Source: an uncultured Clostridium sp.
GTDB taxonomy: Bacteria > Bacillota > Clostridia > Lachnospirales > Lachnospiraceae
Direction: 5' to 3'
DNA: 27,137 nt
Assembly: GCA_900553925.1 (NCBI GenBank)
Contig: USFH01000006.1
Coordinates: 1 to 27,137 of the forward strand
This document shows positions 1 to 8,126 of the stretch, in pieces. Numbering within the stretch: position 1 is the stretch's first letter; each line of letters opens with the position of its first letter. Made by a program: the position numbers and the translations under genes. The notes under the pieces are model-generated. The model was given only the letters and a program-made list of their open reading frames with translations. It had not been told where the DNA came from and ran no database searches.

Positions 1-55
1 TATTGCTACCACAGGCACCTGAAGCCTGCGCGTCTGCCAATTCCGCCACTTCCGC
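1..55 (-). tRNA. tRNA-Leu(CAG), 5' part, cut by the window edge
   Basis: The minus strand starts with GCGGAAG at 55-49, continues with the class II D-arm GTGGCGGAATTGGCAGACGC, and then has an anticodon arm AGGC-TTCAGGT-GCCT whose loop reads CAG. This matches the usual bacterial tRNA-Leu beginning. The variable arm, T arm and acceptor 3' strand lie beyond base 1. It follows the FKBP lipoprotein gene in the same direction with an 82-nt gap and no obvious terminator between them, so co-transcription or an unseen weak promoter is possible. Confidence 0.9.
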
Positions 56-137
56 GTACTGCATTTCGCATCATATCATTTCTATACCCAAATGTCAAGC
101 ATATTTTTACGATTCGAAACGCAATTTATCATTTTTA

Positions 138-1283
138 TTATTCCCCATCACTGGCAGAAGCATCCGAAGACGTTGCTTCGGTTGTTGCATCTGTCGCGGT
201 TGCCTCTACGCCCTTGCCATTTTCAAGAAGGAAATCTACAACCTTCTCTGCCAGTGCGTAATATACGATATCCTCAGAAGAATAATTCTCCTCCAGCTTC
301 GACTCATCCTCGTAGCTGTAGTAATCCATAATCTTCTTCTTGTAATTGTCAACCTCTTCCTTCGTTACGGTAATGCCTGTATCCTTCGCAACAGCACACA
401 CTGCAATCTTCTCCTTGATGAAGTCCTCAGCCAGTCCCTGTATATACTGACGGAACGAATCTTCATCTGAAAAACCATAACGCGCTGTCACATAATCGCC
501 AAGCGAATAACCATAGCTTGAAGCTGCCTGCTCCTGCTGAGCAATACTCTTATCAATCAGATCCTGCATCTCCTGCTGTGGGTATTCATTATAAGTTGTC
601 TTCTCAACAAGCACCTGCATGATTGCACTCTCATTCTGGCTCTTATCCGACTGCTCATACTGCTCTACAAGATCTTTTCTGACCGAATCCTCATACTCCA
701 GAATGGATGTGGCATCTGTATAAGAAGCAACAAACGCATCATTATACTCCGGAAGCTCTGTCTGTGTCAGGTAATTGATTGTGATCTTGAAATCCGCTTC
801 CTTACCGTTCAGCTCATCCTTACCGTAATTCTCCGGGAAGGTTGCCTTGATATTAAAAGTCTCTCCAACCTTGTGCCCAACGATACCATCCTCAAATCCC
901 GGAATCATCGAACCACTTCCCAGTGTCAGATCATAACCTGCACCGTTTGAATTACCGCCTTCAAATTCCACGCCATCGATACTTCCAACGAAATCAATAT
1001 TTACATTGTCACCATCTGCAACGGTTCCTTCCTTCACCTGCGTTTTTGTTGCATACTGCTGCAGGAGAGAGTCAATCTTATTCTTGACATCTGCATCTGT
1101 CACCGTTGATTTTGTCTCTGTATACTCAAGTCCCTTGTAATCCGGCAGATCACAATATGCTGCATACTTATCGATCATGCCCTGCTGATCTACACCATCT
1201 ACCTTTTTCCCACATCCGGTAAGCATCGTCATACCGAGTGCCAGACTAAGCACATATCCCAGTGCCCGAAACTGCTTCTTCAT
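138..1283 (-). CDS. Trigger-factor-like FKBP peptidyl-prolyl isomerase lipoprotein
   Basis: This 381-aa protein is probably an extracytoplasmic folding factor anchored by a lipid. Residues 1-24 form a signal peptide with lipobox LTGC (Cys24). Residues about 85-175 read as an FKBP domain of trigger-factor type (GDNVNIDFVGSIDG, MIPGFEDGIVGHKVGE, TFPENYG). A helical region resembling the trigger factor C-terminal domain follows, ending in a Thr/Ala/Ser/Asp-rich tail. The N-terminal ribosome-binding domain of cytosolic trigger factor is absent and the signal peptide takes its place, so this is not the ribosomal chaperone tig. The start has an AGAAGGGA ribosome binding site. It is divergent from nrdD. 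Its substrates are unknown; a role in secreted protein folding is inferred. Confidence 0.85.
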   Translation of the reverse strand: MKKQFRALGYVLSLALGMTMLTGCGKKVDGVDQQGMIDKYAAYCDLPDYKGLEYTETKSTVTDADVKNKIDSLLQQYATKTQVKEGTVADGDNVNIDFVGSIDGVEFEGGNSNGAGYDLTLGSGSMIPGFEDGIVGHKVGETFNIKATFPENYGKDELNGKEADFKITINYLTQTELPEYNDAFVASYTDATSILEYEDSVRKDLVEQYEQSDKSQNESAIMQVLVEKTTYNEYPQQEMQDLIDKSIAQQEQAASSYGYSLGDYVTARYGFSDEDSFRQYIQGLAEDFIKEKIAVCAVAKDTGITVTKEEVDNYKKKIMDYYSYEDESKLEENYSSEDIVYYALAEKVVDFLLENGKGVEATATDATTEATSSDASASDGE

Positions 1284-1346
1284 AAAAATACATATCCCTT
1301 CTATAACTTGTTAAACTCTGGATCAAAAAAACATAAATCCTTAGCA

Positions 1347-1375
1347 TTTATACCATATTTTTAAGGAAAATGAAA
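1347..1375 (-). promoter_or_regulatory. Possible promoter of the FKBP lipoprotein gene
   Basis: On the minus strand TTTCAT (1375-1370) and TATAAA (1352-1347) are 17 bp apart, about 65 nt upstream of the start codon. The -35 is weak, so this is tentative. The rest of the 1284-1683 gap holds a small CCGGA/TCCGG hairpin at 1415-1430 and the nrd control region described separately. Confidence 0.3.
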
Positions 1376-1533
1376 GTCTATTTTATTATTTCACAAAGAA
1401 ATCACAGCTAAACACCGGATTTTCCTCCGGACAATACACGGATTCCACGGCTGTATTTGGCTTATTTCCGTGCTTTTCCCGGTATTTTTCGCCCCAAAAA
1501 TCGCAATATCTTGTCAGAATTGCAAAAGCAAAT

Positions 1534-1545
1534 ACTATATTTAGT
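1534..1545 (+). promoter_or_regulatory. Possible NrdR box upstream of nrdD
   Basis: ACTATATTTAGT is a near-perfect palindrome resembling one half of the paired NrdR boxes that repress ribonucleotide reductase genes. It sits 10 bp upstream of the -35 of the nrdD promoter. I could not find a convincing second box at the usual 31-32 bp distance, so the assignment is tentative. Confidence 0.35.
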
Positions 1546-1555
1546 GTTTTATCTG

Positions 1556-1584
1556 TTTACAAACCTATCCACTAATGATATAAT
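1556..1584 (+). promoter_or_regulatory. Promoter of nrdD-nrdG-dut
   Basis: TTTACA (1556-1561) and a perfect TATAAT (1579-1584) are separated by 17 bp, a near-consensus vegetative promoter. The expected start at about 1591 leaves a leader of about 93 nt before the nrdD start codon. Confidence 0.65.
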
Positions 1585-1597
1585 TGAAAACCGTATT

Positions 1598-1639
1598 CCG
1601 GTTTTTTTGAGCGGACGCAGACAGACTGCGAAAAACCGG
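1598..1639 (+). promoter_or_regulatory. Hairpin in the nrdD leader
   Basis: CCGGTTTTT (1598-1606) pairs with AAAAACCGG (1631-1639). Inside it CGCAG (1616-1620) pairs with CTGCG (1626-1630), so the 3' strand is continuous and the 5' strand has a 9-nt bulge. A short T-rich stretch follows at 1642-1646, too weak to call a terminator. A second inverted repeat, AAAACCG (1587-1593)/CGGTTTT (1599-1605), overlaps it and runs upstream of the expected start site. Confidence 0.4.
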
Positions 1640-1683
1640 GATTTTTATACGTATATATCTAGGAAAGTTTAGGAGAGGGGTAC

Positions 1684-3810
1684 ATGAAAGTTATCAAACG
1701 AGACGGTCATACCGTGAACTATGACCGAAGCAAAATCATCACCGCCATCAAGAAAGCAAACGCCGAGGTGGAGGACAGCGAAAAAGTAACAGACGAGAAA
1801 ATCGAGGAAATCGTTGCCGGTATCGAGAGCAAGAACCGCCCACGTATGCTGGTCGAGGATATCCAGGATATTATCGAGCAGAAGCTGATGGACGACCGCA
1901 AATTCGTGCTTGCGAAGACGTACATCATCTATCGCTACACCAGAGAGCTCGTCCGTAAGGCGAACACAACGGACGATTCTATCTTAAGTCTGATCAAGAA
2001 CCGTAACAAAGATGTTATGGAAGAAAATTCAAATAAAAATGCAACGGTTGCATCCACCCAGCGTGACTTAATCGCAGGCGAGGTATCCAAGGATCTTACC
2101 CGCCGTGTCCTGCTTCCGGAGAAGATCTCCAAAGCACACGACGAAGGGGTTCTGCATTTCCACGATGCCGATTATTTTCTGCAGCCGATCTTCAACTGCT
2201 GCCTGATCAATATCGGCGACATGCTTGACAACGGCACAGTCATGAACGGCAAACTGATTGAAAGCCCGAAGAGCTTCCAGGTTGCATGTACCGTTATGAC
2301 ACAGATTATTTCCTCGGTTGCAAGTAGCCAGTATGGCGGACAGTCCGTAGATATCCGTCATCTCGGAAAATATCTGCGCAAGAGCTACAACAAATACAGA
2401 TCAAAGATTGAGGCAGAATTCGGCGACAAGCTCGACGAGGAAACCATCGAGCAGCTGACACAGGACCGACTGCAAGATGAGCTTCGTTCCGGCGTTCAGA
2501 CAATCCAGTACCAGATCAACACATTGATGACAACGAACGGTCAGTCACCATTTGTCACATTGTTTTTAAATCTTGATCCAAACGATGAATATATCGAAGA
2601 AAATGCAACCATCGTCGAGGAGATCCTCCGACAGCGTCTCGAGGGAATCAAGAATGAGAAGGGCGTCTATGTAACCCCTGCTTTCCCGAAGCTGATCTAC
2701 GTCTTAGACGAGCACAACTGCTTAAAGGGCGGCAAGTATGATTACATTACCAGGCTTGCGGTGAAATGCTCGGCGAAGCGTCTGTATCCGGATTATATCT
2801 CTGCGAAGAAGATGCGTGAGAACTACGAAGGCAATGTATTCTCCTGTATGGGATGCCGTTCTTTCCTCTCCCCTTGGAAGGATGAGAACGGAAATTATAA
2901 GTGGGAAGGCCGTTTCAACCAGGGTGTTGTATCCTTGAACCTCCCACAGATCGGTATTCTGGCAAAGGGCAACGAAGAGAAGTTCTGGAGCCTGCTCGAT
3001 GAGCGTCTGGATCTGTGTTACGAAGCTTTGATGTGCCGACACAATGCACTGCTTGGTGTCACTTCCGATGTCAGCCCGGTTCACTGGCAGTATGGTGCGA
3101 TTGCCCGACTGAAAAAAGGCGAAAAGATCGATCCGTTGCTGATGGATGGTTACTCTACCATCTCCCTCGGTTATATCGGTCTCTACGAGACAACCAAGCT
3201 TATGACCGGAAAGAGCCATACCGATCCGGATGGTGAGAAATTCGCTTTGCGCGTGATGAAACGCCTGCGCAAGGCATGTGATACATGGAAGGAAGAGACA
3301 GGACTTGGATTCGGTCTGTACGGAACGCCGGCAGAAAGCCTCTGCTACCGTTTCGCAAGAATCGATCAGGAGCGTTTCGGAACGATTCCGGATGTTACAG
3401 ACAAGGGATATTACACCAACTCCTACCACGTGGATGTACGTGAGAAGATTGATGCGTTCAGCAAGTTCCGGTTTGAGAGCCAGTTCCAGACGATTTCCTC
3501 CGGTGGCGCGATCTCCTATGTCGAGATTCCAAACATGCGCAACAACCTAGAGGCACTCGAAGAGATCGTCCGGTTCATCTACGACAACATCCAGTATGCG
3601 GAGTTCAACACGAAATCCGATTACTGCCATGTCTGTGATTACGATGGCGAGATCATCATCAACGATGACAACGAATGGGAATGTCCACAGTGCGGAAACA
3701 AGGATCATTCGAAAATGAACGTAACACGTCGTACCTGCGGATATCTGGGAGAGAACTTCTGGAACGTCGGCAAAACAAAAGAAATCAAAGCACGCGTGCT
3801 TCATCTCTAA
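1684..3810 (+). CDS. nrdD: Anaerobic (class III) ribonucleoside-triphosphate reductase
   Basis: NrdD reduces ribonucleoside triphosphates to deoxyribonucleotides in the absence of oxygen, using a glycyl radical. The 708-aa protein starts with an ATP-cone (residues about 1-95, VIKRDG...VNYDRSKI), which is the allosteric activity site. The catalytic barrel follows, with a conserved Cys in FSCMGCRSF. The C-terminus has a zinc site made of two CxxC pairs and the glycyl-radical motif RTCGYLG, with Gly686 as the expected radical residue. The length is normal for the family. AGGAGAGG lies just upstream of the ATG. It is first in an operon with its activase NrdG and dUTPase. Control by NrdR is suggested only by the single upstream box and by the ATP-cone, which is intrinsic feedback control. 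Confidence 0.97.
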   Translation: MKVIKRDGHTVNYDRSKIITAIKKANAEVEDSEKVTDEKIEEIVAGIESKNRPRMLVEDIQDIIEQKLMDDRKFVLAKTYIIYRYTRELVRKANTTDDSILSLIKNRNKDVMEENSNKNATVASTQRDLIAGEVSKDLTRRVLLPEKISKAHDEGVLHFHDADYFLQPIFNCCLINIGDMLDNGTVMNGKLIESPKSFQVACTVMTQIISSVASSQYGGQSVDIRHLGKYLRKSYNKYRSKIEAEFGDKLDEETIEQLTQDRLQDELRSGVQTIQYQINTLMTTNGQSPFVTLFLNLDPNDEYIEENATIVEEILRQRLEGIKNEKGVYVTPAFPKLIYVLDEHNCLKGGKYDYITRLAVKCSAKRLYPDYISAKKMRENYEGNVFSCMGCRSFLSPWKDENGNYKWEGRFNQGVVSLNLPQIGILAKGNEEKFWSLLDERLDLCYEALMCRHNALLGVTSDVSPVHWQYGAIARLKKGEKIDPLLMDGYSTISLGYIGLYETTKLMTGKSHTDPDGEKFALRVMKRLRKACDTWKEETGLGFGLYGTPAESLCYRFARIDQERFGTIPDVTDKGYYTNSYHVDVREKIDAFSKFRFESQFQTISSGGAISYVEIPNMRNNLEALEEIVRFIYDNIQYAEFNTKSDYCHVCDYDGEIIINDDNEWECPQCGNKDHSKMNVTRRTCGYLGENFWNVGKTKEIKARVLHL

Positions 3811-3828
3811 GATTGGCAGGTGTAAAAT

Positions 3829-4356
3829 GTGAATTATGCAGATATCAAACGCATTGATGTTGCGAACGGACCAGGGGTACGCGTATCCCTGTTCGTGTCC
3901 GGCTGCAGTCATCACTGCAAAGGATGTTTTAATGAAGAAACCTGGGATTTCCAATACGGAAAGCCTTTTACGGAAGCTGAGATTGATCAGATTCTGGAAT
4001 ATCTGAAGCCCGATTATATCCGGGGACTTTCCCTTCTTGGAGGGGAACCATTCGAATACGTGAACCAGCAGGGGCTTCTCCCATTGCTCCGCAGGTTCAA
4101 GGCACTCTATCCAAAGAAAGATCTGTGGTGCTATACCGGATATGATTTTGATAAGGATATTCAGCAGAAAATGATGGTTAACTGGTCCGAGACACGGGAG
4201 CTTGTCAGCTATCTGGATGTTCTGGTGGATGGGGAATTCGAGATGGATAAGAAGAATCTCTCGCTCCGTTTCCGCGGTTCATCCAACCAGCGGATCATTG
4301 ATGTGAAAAAGTCAATTACCGAAGGACACACGGTGCTCGCAGATGAATATATGTAG
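3829..4356 (+). CDS. nrdG: Anaerobic ribonucleoside-triphosphate reductase activating protein (radical SAM)
   Basis: NrdG uses S-adenosylmethionine and a [4Fe-4S] cluster to generate the glycyl radical on NrdD. The 175-aa product carries the cluster motif CSHHCKGC (Cys26, Cys30, Cys33), the following GCFNEETWDF, and the SAM-contacting LLGGEPF. This is the standard compact NrdG length. The start is a GTG at 3829, chosen because it gives the conserved MNYADIKRIDVANGPGVRVS beginning and lies a few bases after AGGTG. It begins 18 nt after nrdD, so the two are almost certainly co-transcribed. Nothing unusual is seen. Confidence 0.97.
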   Translation: MNYADIKRIDVANGPGVRVSLFVSGCSHHCKGCFNEETWDFQYGKPFTEAEIDQILEYLKPDYIRGLSLLGGEPFEYVNQQGLLPLLRRFKALYPKKDLWCYTGYDFDKDIQQKMMVNWSETRELVSYLDVLVDGEFEMDKKNLSLRFRGSSNQRIIDVKKSITEGHTVLADEYM

Positions 4357-4393
4357 ACATTTGTGAAACGCACAAACAGGAAAAGGAGAACAC

Positions 4394-4843
4394 ATGATTA
4401 CTACAATGCATGTAAATGTCAAGAAATTAAATGAGAATGCGGTGCTTCCTACGTATGGTTCCGCAAATGCAGCCGGTGCAGATATCTATGCCTGCTTAGA
4501 CGCACCCCTTACCATTGCGCCACACGAGACAGTTATGGTTCATACCGGATTGGCAATGGAGATTCCGGAAGGCTATGCCGGACTCATCTATGCGCGCAGC
4601 GGACTCGCCTGCAAGCGCAATCTCGCACCTGCCAACAAGGTTGGTGTCGTAGACTCTGACTACCGTGGCGAATTCATGATTGCACTTCACAACCACGGAA
4701 CAGCGCCACAGACGATTGAACCAAAAGAACGTATTGCACAGCTTGTGATTACCCCTTATATCGTCGGTCAGTTTGAGGTCGTTGATGAACTCGACACAAC
4801 AGAACGTGGTGCCGGCGGTTTCGGTTCAACCGGCCGTAAATAA
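4394..4843 (+). CDS. dut: dUTP diphosphatase
   Basis: The enzyme hydrolyses dUTP to dUMP and pyrophosphate, keeping uracil out of DNA and feeding dTMP synthesis. The 149-aa protein shows the trimeric dUTPase motifs in order: AGADIYAC (motif 1), YARSGLA (motif 2), GVVDSDYRGE (motif 3), AQLVI (motif 4) and the C-terminal RGAGGFGSTGR (motif 5, P-loop-like arm). The ATG at 4394 follows AAAGGAG with good spacing; another in-frame ATG 12 nt downstream is less well placed. It lies 37 nt after nrdG and ends just before a terminator, completing a three-gene anaerobic nucleotide operon. Confidence 0.96.
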   Translation: MITTMHVNVKKLNENAVLPTYGSANAAGADIYACLDAPLTIAPHETVMVHTGLAMEIPEGYAGLIYARSGLACKRNLAPANKVGVVDSDYRGEFMIALHNHGTAPQTIEPKERIAQLVITPYIVGQFEVVDELDTTERGAGGFGSTGRK

Positions 4844-4867
4844 CACACATATAGATTTTTCAGACAT

Positions 4868-4914
4868 AAAACAAAACCCGTGATTGGATATTCTCTAACC
4901 ACGGGTTTTGTTTT
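4868..4914. terminator. Bidirectional terminator between dut and the ABC permease gene
   Basis: AAAACAAAACCCGTG (4868-4882) pairs perfectly with CACGGGTTTTGTTTT (4900-4914). The stem is flanked by U-rich ends in both directions. It sits between convergent genes and should serve both. Confidence 0.85.
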
Positions 4915-4933
4915 TACAATCTTATTTTCTGAA

Positions 4934-5740
4934 CTACTCCAGATTCAGCTTATGCTTACAGGTGAGCGTCGTTGCCACGGAAAGTACCGCAATTCCGACA
5001 GCCTCTATGATCGTAACCGTCACAAGCACAATCAGATACTGCTTTGCCGTCGATGAGATCTGCTCCAGAAATAAGTCAATATCCTGCTTTGACAGAATCT
5101 CACTGAACACAACAACAAGTATGCCGTATATCATCTGGATCAGAGCAAAAAACACAACTGACCATATGCGTTTCCCCTTTGTGAATGCATGACCAAATGC
5201 ATAGGCGGCATTGATCGTCCAGATATTGCACATCACACCGAGCCACATCATAAGAAGTGCCAATACACCATCCAGCACAATCAGACCCCGATCCACTGTC
5301 ATCCCGGACATCGAAAGGAATTGCTGTACGAACCCTACGAAATCACTGAACACCTCGAAATTCCCCGTTGCGACGCAGACAGCAAGCCCATAAACAGCAA
5401 CCATCCAGGCAATCATCACCAGATCACAGATAAGTCTCGCGCCAATGAGTGTGGATGTCTTTACCGGCAGGGTATGGGTGAGATACCCCTGATCCTTGAA
5501 GAAGCGATTCCGGAAATCAAGGCATGGAAGCAGTACGACCATCACAATCACGGCAAACATTGCCAGAGCAAACATCACATCTACAAGCTTTACAAATACG
5601 GCAAATGCAGTCGTACCAACCACGTTATATAATTTATCCAGTCCGAGCACGATAACCGCAAAAAGCATCACACCGGCAGATATCATTCCGACTAATCCGG
5701 AACGGTTTACAAATTCATTTTTTATACATTTTCCTAGCAT
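4934..5740 (-). CDS. ABC-2 type membrane permease subunit
   Basis: This 268-aa protein is very hydrophobic, with about six membrane segments (for example around residues 17-35, 45-70, 100-125, 150-180, 190-215, 235-262), as in ABC-2 exporter permeases. Its substrate cannot be read from the sequence. It is the last gene of a three-gene unit: its start overlaps the end of the ATPase gene by 7 bp, which implies translational coupling. GntR(YtrA)-ATPase-permease sets in Firmicutes are often linked to cell-envelope stress or antimicrobial peptides, but that role is not shown here. Confidence 0.8.
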   Translation of the reverse strand: MLGKCIKNEFVNRSGLVGMISAGVMLFAVIVLGLDKLYNVVGTTAFAVFVKLVDVMFALAMFAVIVMVVLLPCLDFRNRFFKDQGYLTHTLPVKTSTLIGARLICDLVMIAWMVAVYGLAVCVATGNFEVFSDFVGFVQQFLSMSGMTVDRGLIVLDGVLALLMMWLGVMCNIWTINAAYAFGHAFTKGKRIWSVVFFALIQMIYGILVVVFSEILSKQDIDLFLEQISSTAKQYLIVLVTVTIIEAVGIAVLSVATTLTCKHKLNLE

Positions 5741-6435
5741 CGAAATACCTCCCTGAATATCTCATCGATTGACTGTCCTTTTTCTGCCCGCAATGCATCC
5801 GCATCCTTCTGACAGATAATCTCGCCCTCCTTGATGAAGATGACTTCATCCAATATGTTCTCAATATCTGAGATCAGATGTGTGGACAGCAGGATCGTCG
5901 CTTTCTCATCGTAGTTTGTAAGAATCGTCTGCATGATATAGTCTCTGGCAGCCGGATCGACACCCGCGATCGGCTCATCTAAGACATACAGCCTTGCCCG
6001 GCGGCTCATCACCATGATTAACTGTACCTTCTCTTTGTTACCTTTCGACAGCTTCTTCAAGGTCATATCCGGGTCGATATTTAAGAGCTTCATCATGTCA
6101 TACGCCCGCGTCTCATCGAAATCCGCATAGAAGTCCTTGAACATATTGACAAGCTGACGGATCTTTAAGTACTCGTTGAAATACGTCCGCTCCGGCAGAT
6201 ATGAAACAACCGCCTTTGATTCCGGTCCGACCTCATGTCCACAGATGCGGATACTTCCTTTCTCTGGCTGCAGCAGACCAACCAGCATCTTGATGAGTGT
6301 CGTCTTACCACTTCCATTCGGTCCCAGCAGACCGATGATCTTTCCTTCCGGCAATGCCAGGTTCAGGTTCTCAAATACAGTTTTCGAAATCCCATATCCT
6401 TTCTTCACGCCGGATACTTCTACTAAATTACTCAT
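5734..6435 (-). CDS. ABC transporter ATP-binding protein
   Basis: This 233-aa ATPase powers the adjacent permease. Walker A is GPNGSGKT (residues 38-45), the signature is LSKGNKEKVQL in place of canonical LSGGQ, Walker B is LYVLDEPIAGVDP, and the switch His is in LLSTHL. The LSKG-type signature is common in small ABC-2 exporters of the YtrB/YhcH type. The ATG at 6435 lies inside the end of the upstream GntR gene (8-bp overlap). It is probably a cytoplasmic dimer bound to the membrane subunit. Confidence 0.93.
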   Translation of the reverse strand: MSNLVEVSGVKKGYGISKTVFENLNLALPEGKIIGLLGPNGSGKTTLIKMLVGLLQPEKGSIRICGHEVGPESKAVVSYLPERTYFNEYLKIRQLVNMFKDFYADFDETRAYDMMKLLNIDPDMTLKKLSKGNKEKVQLIMVMSRRARLYVLDEPIAGVDPAARDYIMQTILTNYDEKATILLSTHLISDIENILDEVIFIKEGEIICQKDADALRAEKGQSIDEIFREVFRC

Positions 6436-6805
6436 GTGCTCCCTCCTCGTGTAAATATCCTTTCAATACTGTTACAATCTCACCATCTGCATATCCAAGT
6501 GTTCGCATGCTATCCACAAACGCCTGTATATGCTTCTGACTCAGCTCCTCTCGCATGCTCGTTCCTCCTGTCTTTTGCTCTGCTACAAATCGCCCTGCCG
6601 TCCGCTGGGAATAGAGCACGCCTTCGCGCTCTAACTCCGAAAGTGCTTTCTGCATCGTATTCGGATTCACGCCTGCGGTCAACGCAAGCTCCCGCACTGC
6701 CGGAACCTGATCACCTGGCTTCAAGGTGCCCTGCGCGATCTGCATCTTTATCGCATCCACAATCTGTAGATAGATCGGGGATTCATTATTGAACTTCCAC
6801 GCCAA
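6428..6805 (-). CDS. GntR-family transcriptional regulator, YtrA type
   Basis: This short (125 aa) GntR regulator has the typical winged-helix N-terminus (NNESPIYLQIVDAIKMQIAQ, PGDQVPAVRELALTAGVNPNTMQKAL, LEREGVLYSQRTAGRFV) followed by only about 50 residues. That short tail without a large effector domain is characteristic of the YtrA subfamily, which autorepresses its ABC transporter operon. The start is TTG at 6805, well placed after AAGGAGGA; no ATG with a comparable site exists. The promoter upstream is embedded in a perfect inverted repeat, consistent with autoregulation. The inducing signal is unknown. Confidence 0.9.
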   Translation of the reverse strand: MAWKFNNESPIYLQIVDAIKMQIAQGTLKPGDQVPAVRELALTAGVNPNTMQKALSELEREGVLYSQRTAGRFVAEQKTGGTSMREELSQKHIQAFVDSMRTLGYADGEIVTVLKGYLHEEGAHE

Positions 6806-6823
6806 TCTTTGTTCCTCCTTTTT

Positions 6824-6877
6824 TGTATTATTGTATTATCTGAATAGTACAATAATACAGTAGTACAATTTTGTCAA
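6824..6877 (-). promoter_or_regulatory. Promoter and inverted-repeat operator of the GntR-ABC operon
   Basis: A perfect 12-bp inverted repeat, TGTATTATTGTA (6824-6835) and TACAATAATACA (6848-6859), with a 12-nt spacer, lies just upstream of the ribosome binding site. On the minus strand TTGACA (6877-6872) and TATTGT (6854-6849) are 17 bp apart, so the -10 lies inside one operator arm. Binding there should block RNA polymerase. YtrA-type regulators are known to bind such repeats; binding by this protein is inferred. Confidence 0.65.
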
Positions 6878-6955
6878 GTACTTTTTTAACTTTTACGTTT
6901 CTATTCATGCTACGCCAAACTCCCCACCATTCATTTTCCACAAATACTCTTGTTC

Positions 6956-7000
6956 AAAAAAAGCACAACGAAAAGCATTTTATAACACTTTTCGTTGTGC
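6956..7000 (-). terminator. Intrinsic terminator of the mfd-foldase operon
   Basis: GCACAACGAAAAG (6963-6975) and CTTTTCGTTGTGC (6988-7000) form a perfect 13-bp stem. On the minus strand it is followed by seven Ts (6962-6956). It lies about 44 nt past the foldase stop codon. Confidence 0.88.
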
Positions 7001-7043
7001 CTGTCTTTCTTTGTCTCCCCAAGTATGCATCCCCTATGCATTT

Positions 7044-8126
7044 TTATTTTGTCCCCATCGCATCATTCACGATCGTGTCATACACATCCATATCCACACT
7101 GTCCGGATATGTAAAATGGGAATCCATCTGCTTCTGCCACTGATCCAGCGTCTCAGACAATGCATCCTGTACTTCCTGATTATAGAGCACGATTTTCTGC
7201 TCGTTCGTCTTCGCCTGATCGGTCAGGGCAATCATCTGGAATACATGATATCCATACTGCGTCTCGACAACTGTGCTGTACTGCCCATTCTCCATACTAT
7301 AGAGCAGATCATACACATCCTGTCCATAGGTTTCCAGAATCTGTGACGGACTCATCGTCTGCATCTGTGCCTGATCGAGCTGATAATATTCTGCCAGCTT
7401 CTCGATATTCTCAGCGTCTGCATTTTCCTGCAGATCCGCCGTTGCAAGCGTCGCACACGCCTGTGCCGCATTATCATACTGCTGTTTCTTCTGATCATCC
7501 GTGTATGGGGTTATCACACCATTTTCATCCATGCGGTAGCACGCAAAATACATATCATAGAAGGTCGTCATCCGCGCTTCTTCATCCGAAATCTCAATCT
7601 TCCGGTCTGCCAGGATTTCATTTTCCACCTTTGTGGCGATTGCATTTTCCTGCATTACCTTCTCAGCTTTCTCCTTCGTGATCTCCATCGTCTGCTGCTG
7701 TTCGTCGGTCAGACCATCACAGAAATCATCCGCTTTCTGATTCAGATCTGCAATCTCTGACTCGCTAAGCGTGATTCCAAGCTCCTCTGCATGTGCACAC
7801 AGCGTCTTGACACGCACGATTTCTTTCACAACTTCTTCCCGTGTCAGATTCTCCATGGAAGTTCCCTCACCTCCATCCGGAAGCACGGTCTGCCACACGT
7901 CACTGCCATACTGCATCTCGTAACGCTCCCGCACCGTTTCAATGTAGATATACACCTCTCCCTTTGTAACCAGATTGTTTCCATACTGAAATACAAGCGT
8001 TCCACCACTTTTGGCCTGCTCTTCTACCTGTTTTTTCTGTCCACAGCCGGAGCATGCCATCACAAGCATACACAAGCAAAGAAATATTGCAGCGATTCGA
8101 TTGTTTTTTTTCCTGTTATGCATCAT
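7044..8126 (-). CDS. PrsA/SurA-like foldase lipoprotein
   Basis: This 360-aa exported protein is probably a membrane-anchored chaperone or peptidyl-prolyl isomerase for secreted proteins. It has a signal peptide with lipid-attachment candidates Cys25 (VMAC) and Cys28 (CSGC). A SurA-type helical N-domain follows (LTREEVVKEIVRVKTLCAHAEELG, with ELGI...SESEI), and then a parvulin-like segment near residues 265-310 (QYSTVVETQYGYHVFQMI). The isomerase domain is short and only partly recognisable, so catalytic activity is uncertain. The start codon overlaps the end of mfd by 11 bp (MM at 8126/8123), showing translational coupling. It is last in the operon, before a strong terminator. Confidence 0.82.
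   Translation of the reverse strand: MMHNRKKNNRIAAIFLCLCMLVMACSGCGQKKQVEEQAKSGGTLVFQYGNNLVTKGEVYIYIETVRERYEMQYGSDVWQTVLPDGGEGTSMENLTREEVVKEIVRVKTLCAHAEELGITLSESEIADLNQKADDFCDGLTDEQQQTMEITKEKAEKVMQENAIATKVENEILADRKIEISDEEARMTTFYDMYFACYRMDENGVITPYTDDQKKQQYDNAAQACATLATADLQENADAENIEKLAEYYQLDQAQMQTMSPSQILETYGQDVYDLLYSMENGQYSTVVETQYGYHVFQMIALTDQAKTNEQKIVLYNQEVQDALSETLDQWQKQMDSHFTYPDSVDMDVYDTIVNDAMGTK

Noticed and set aside
1587..1607. AAAACCG/CGGTTTT plus T-run as a terminator before nrdD
   Set aside because: The left arm lies before the expected transcription start (about 1591), so it could not form in the nrdD transcript; no gene upstream on the plus strand needs it.
1457..1672. 71-codon open frame upstream of nrdD
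   Set aside because: It runs across the nrdD promoter and leader hairpin, has no ribosome binding site and has an improbable composition.
2722..3429. 235-codon minus-strand frame within nrdD
   Set aside because: Antisense shadow of a highly conserved gene.
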